Positions 26,905-30,425 of a stretch of DNA of 30,425 nt are shown here, one piece after another. The translations under genes were made by a program, and so were the position numbers. The stretch lies in NCBI GenBank assembly GCA_009602725.1, contig WELB01000040.1:701331-731755 (forward strand), written 5' to 3'. The stretch is from Spirogloea muscicola (Eukaryota; Streptophyta; Zygnematophyceae; Spirogloeales; Spirogloeaceae). Positions within the stretch are counted from its first letter, which is position 1, and each line of letters begins with the position of its first letter. The notes below the pieces were generated by a model that was given only the letters and a program-made list of their open reading frames with translations, did no database searches and had not been told where the DNA came from.

Positions 26905-29900
26905 TCAAATGACGGTTCCTGCGGGAATCACGGCATCCTTGATTACAGTGACAATGCCGTTTTTGATGAAATAACCATCAGTCTCCCTTGCAGCCTCCTC
27001 AACCCCTTCCTTGTTGACAATCTGCCATGGCACAAGTCATAACACATGCATGCAAAAGTATGATTAGTAGTACAACAAAGCAGACCCCTCGACCACGTAA
27101 CACACAGTATTTCCTGTTAGATACATCAGGGACTTTATCTAGCATCAATGAATGACTACCTCAACATTGTTCTTCTGAGAACCTTCATGAGCTTTACAAA
27201 ACCAAACATATTTATCTTGCACAGCCTGCTGCTTAAAGTGCGAGTATGCTGGTATGCACCTGCACGTTGTCTCCAACTCGGGCATTCTTGTCCACAATTG
27301 CTCTCCTGACAATGGTATTCCTACCAATTCCCATGGGAATGCCACCACTGGCTTCCAGCATTTGGCGTTGAGCGTCAGTCTATAAGAAAGACCACAGCAA
27401 GAGGATGAGAGAAGTTGTCCATTGCAGGTAAGTGTTGGGCGTGCCAGTGAAATCACTGCAAGGAAAGACAGCATGGAGATCAGAAGGTTGAGTAACATCA
27501 GCAGTCTCTGCACCTCGTAATAATCGGCACCCATCAGGAGGGAGTCCTCGATGATGGCACCCGCATTGATCCAGGCCCGCAGCCCAATGACTGAGTGGTG
27601 GATCTTACAATCCTGGTGACAAGTTTACGCGCAGTCAATTGAGAATGTTACAGGAGGTGAAGTTATCGAAGAAAGCTCAACAAAGGGCTAATCATGAGCA
27701 GCTTTGAGTACTCAGAGCCCCGAGCACAGCAACTTAGGGACAAGCTAACCTGGTCTCTTTACATTGCCTGCCTGACCTTACAGTCTAGGGTCACTCTCAA
27801 ATTCAAGGCCTCCTGCTTGGAGAGAAATCCTGACCATAGATTTTGACCAGCTCCGACCAACACTTACAGGAGACCACTTATCCCTGCTCATCTCTGGAAC
27901 TCGCACACATGCTGGAGAAGAATGCTCCTCCTTAGGAACTATCTGCTGATCACGTCTGCCTACAGCTCCTCCTCATTGCAGTCTTGTTACACAGGGCTAC
28001 ATTGAGAGTCATGTTACACGGGGCCACATTGAAAGTCATACCTTCATCACGCAGCCGTCACCGAAGACGCTGTCTGTGACATCGGCGTCCAGCATTTTGG
28101 AGGGAGGCAGGAACCGAGATTGCGTGTAGATGGGAGCAGACCGATCGTAGAAGCTGTCCAAGAGGTTAACAGTGTTAGCACCTGTCCATTCGGACTTTCT
28201 ATGGCTTCCACAAGCGGCTCGAAGCAGCGCAACTGGCGCATGCCGTTCTAACGCCATGCGAAAGTTGAGTGACACAACAAGGCTTCCCATGTTGCAGGTG
28301 CCTGTTGCTACACTAGCCTCAGATCATGATATGACCTGTAATTGTAACTCTTACAGGAGCTTGTTTAAGACTGCACAACCGCCAGGGACCTTGAAAATCA
28401 AGCCCAATTTCGTTTACAGATGTACTCGAGCACTGACGTTGGATTTTGTAATTCTACGATAGCTCTCCTGGAAGCGTCTTTTTTTCTTCTAGGCAAAGGT
28501 AGGCATCAATGCCAGGCTTCGTTGAGCAATCACAGCATATTGCTTGGCAAAGATTTGTGTACCTGAATTCAGGGTTGGCAGCAGTAATCCCAAGGTTGGC
28601 GTGGTAGAAAGCTTCAATTGTTCCAATGTCCTCCCAGTATCCATCGTACAAGAAGGCTTGCACCTGCAGCAGTGTGCTTGTCAAAGATAAGAATATGTAC
28701 GTGGCAACAAGTCTGCGATTAAGTTTTTACAATGTCCCCTCAAGTGCACCAGAGATACCCAAAACTGCTTCTTAATACTCAGGCCACCTCCCTCTTCTCA
28801 CCTTGGCCCCCTTTGCGCAAGCACCAGGGATGACCTCGCTGCCAAAGTCATTGGCGGTGGGGAAGTCCTTGGCGAGCATCTGGAGCATGGCCTGCTTGCT
28901 GATGACGTAGATGCCCATGGACGCAATGTAGGGCAAGTCCTTTGCCCTGGCCTCGTCAAGGCCCAGCACTGTTGTGTCGACCTGGAAGAAGCTGGTGGCT
29001 TGATGAGCAGGCCTCTACAGATTGGTGATGCCAAGTTCTGATGAGAAATCGCATAGGAGTGGCCTCAATGTTGCTTGGGGAATTGGTCTTACCGCCATCC
29101 TCTTCAAGTCAGCACCCTTGGGCTTCTCGGCAAACTCAATGATGCGCCCCGTGTTATCGATCTTCATGAGCCCAAAGGCAGTGGCTCGCTTCTCGTCCAT
29201 GGGCAAGGCTGCGATGGAGATGTCGGCGCCGCTCTCACGATGCCCCTGAATGAACTTCTGGTAGTCCATACGATAGAGCTGGTCTCCCGCCAGGATCAGG
29301 TACTCCAGCACCTTCTGCTCCTCAAATAGCCACAGGTACTGGCGGCAGGCATCTGCCGTCCCCTGCCAAGCACATACCAGGGTGATCGAAGTCATGCCCA
29401 GCTGCTGTCTTTTGTGTCCCCTGGCAAGTCCGAAAGAATCACTGCTAATTGTAACATCATCGCTTCACTGCAGCCCTATGTGGTCATCGGGGCCTTAGCT
29501 TCCATTCACCTGGAACCAGTTGGGGTTTTCAGGGCTTTGCTGCGCTGCCAAGACCTCGACAAAGCCCTCTTCTTTGAAGCCGCCCATGCTGCTGCCGTAA
29601 GCGCGGGACAGATGCCGGTTGAGCGACGCTGAGTTGAACTGCGTGAGGACGTAGATTTTCCGAATGTTGCTGTTGATGCAGTTGCTGACGGGAATGTCGA
29701 TCAGCCGATAGTTGGCGCCCAGGGGCACCGCAGGCTTGGCGCGCTTCTTCGTGAGAGGGTACAGCCTGGATCCGGCGCCTCCACCGAGGATCACGCCGAG
29801 GACACTCTGCAGAGGCAGTCCTGGTGCGATGAGTATATATGTGGCGTGTAAGGTGCTTCTTGATCGTGCAGATCTCTTTATGACAGTAAGAGAAGCGCAG

Positions 29901-30425
29901 ATACATTAGTGTCGCATAGCTCAGACACGACCAGAGCTCCGGGACATGCCATTCACCACTCCGCAGATGACTGCTCAGCAAGCGAGCCCTGCTGCAGGAG
30001 GCCGAGCAGCTAACGTCGACTTCAGTCGACAGAATATGCAGCATGGAGCCTTCTAACAGCAAGTCTGTGTCAACGATCTTGTAGCTGACTCGTTACTTCG
30101 AGGACAGCACCGCCACTGGCCAGCGTCAGCCGCGACGAGCTACCGGCAGGTGAGCGCGGCCGCTCTTGGCCGTCACTGTCCGCTTCACTGCGGGCGCCGA
30201 GCGACATAGCCAGCCAAGGACTGGAGAAGCTAGCGGAGTCACCTTCCCGGCGTCGGGCTCCAGGCAGCTCTGCCCCGTAAAGTCGGAGTCCGAGACGGCC
30301 CTCGGGGAGACGACGGCGGCGCGTCGCTGCCGGCAAGCAGCGGAGCCGGCGGCCGGCGTGGCCAGCAGCAGCCTGCTGCCGGAGAGCTCGCAGCGGCCCG
30401 AGCGGAGCTGCCCCGCCGCGGGGCC
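26905..30425 (-). CDS. APS1: glucose-1-phosphate adenylyltransferase (ADP-glucose pyrophosphorylase) small subunit, plastid type, 5' partial
   Basis: Makes ADP-glucose from glucose-1-phosphate and ATP, the committed step of starch synthesis in plastids, as part of a heterotetramer. Minus-strand exons: >30425-30097, 29806-29510, 29362-29093, 28981-28802, 28663-28563, 28153-28042, 27612-27514, 27379-27260, 27021-26905. Exons from 29806 onward encode 431 aa with all phases consistent. Signatures: [20 protein letters not shown] (nucleotide-binding loop), [44 protein letters not shown] (catalytic Asp region), FAEKPKG (glucose-1-phosphate-binding Lys), [25 protein letters not shown], then the left-handed beta-helix domain ([32 protein letters not shown]) ending AGTVI. 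The sequence matches small subunits rather than large ones. The first exon is Arg/Ala-rich, as expected for a transit peptide, and stays open to the window edge without an ATG, so the start lies outside. The joined N-terminus lacks the QTCL cysteine motif of land-plant small subunits. Confidence 0.93.

Overview
The window is eukaryotic nuclear DNA. Every recognisable gene is split by many short spliceosomal introns, and the gene set is that of a green plant or alga: a plastid-type ADP-glucose pyrophosphorylase small subunit, and a receptor kinase with a malectin-like domain, LRRs and a kinase. That receptor class is known mainly from streptophytes, so a streptophyte (charophyte-type) green alga is the best guess. 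This rests on family knowledge, not on a species match. The sequence is a draft assembly with a 586-base N gap (15631-16216) and one isolated N at 9437.

Five genes could be read exon by exon. (1) 95-6480, plus: malectin-like/LRR receptor kinase, 16 exons, about 1021 aa. (2) 8592-9420, minus: cytosolic ribosomal protein uL14 (RPL23), 4 exons, 140 aa. (3) 16217-20274, plus: Ecdysoneless (ECD/SGT1-like) homologue, about 9 visible exons, with its N-terminus lost in the gap. (4) 20801-25767, minus: DNA polymerase alpha-primase subunit B (POLA2), 17 exons, 624 aa. (5) 26905 to the window end, minus: ADP-glucose pyrophosphorylase small subunit, 9 visible exons, with its 5' end outside the window. 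For genes 1, 2, 4 and 5 every inferred splice junction keeps the reading frame. One intron in POLA2 and one in ECD only fit with GC-AG splice sites.

Between uL14 and ECD (about 9.6-16.7 kb) is a repeat-dense accessory region. It holds several copies, in both orientations, of the 3' end of what looks like a LINE-type reverse-transcriptase ORF, some arranged as head-to-head inverted pairs. It also holds a diverged duplicate (about 12.59-13.82 kb) of the sequence downstream of and including the last uL14 exon. A third, partial, inverted copy of that module lies at 11.86-12.09 kb. Further LINE-like fragments sit inside ECD introns.

The genes do not form a pathway. Surface signalling, translation, ECD function, replication priming and starch synthesis are simply neighbours. 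ECD and POLA2 converge tail to tail with 526 bases between their stop codons. POLA2 and the pyrophosphorylase are in tandem on the minus strand. I did not find a convincing new molecular system. The points most worth a second look are the uL14 terminal-exon duplication, the inverted LINE pairs, the GC-AG introns and the SYMRK-like receptor.
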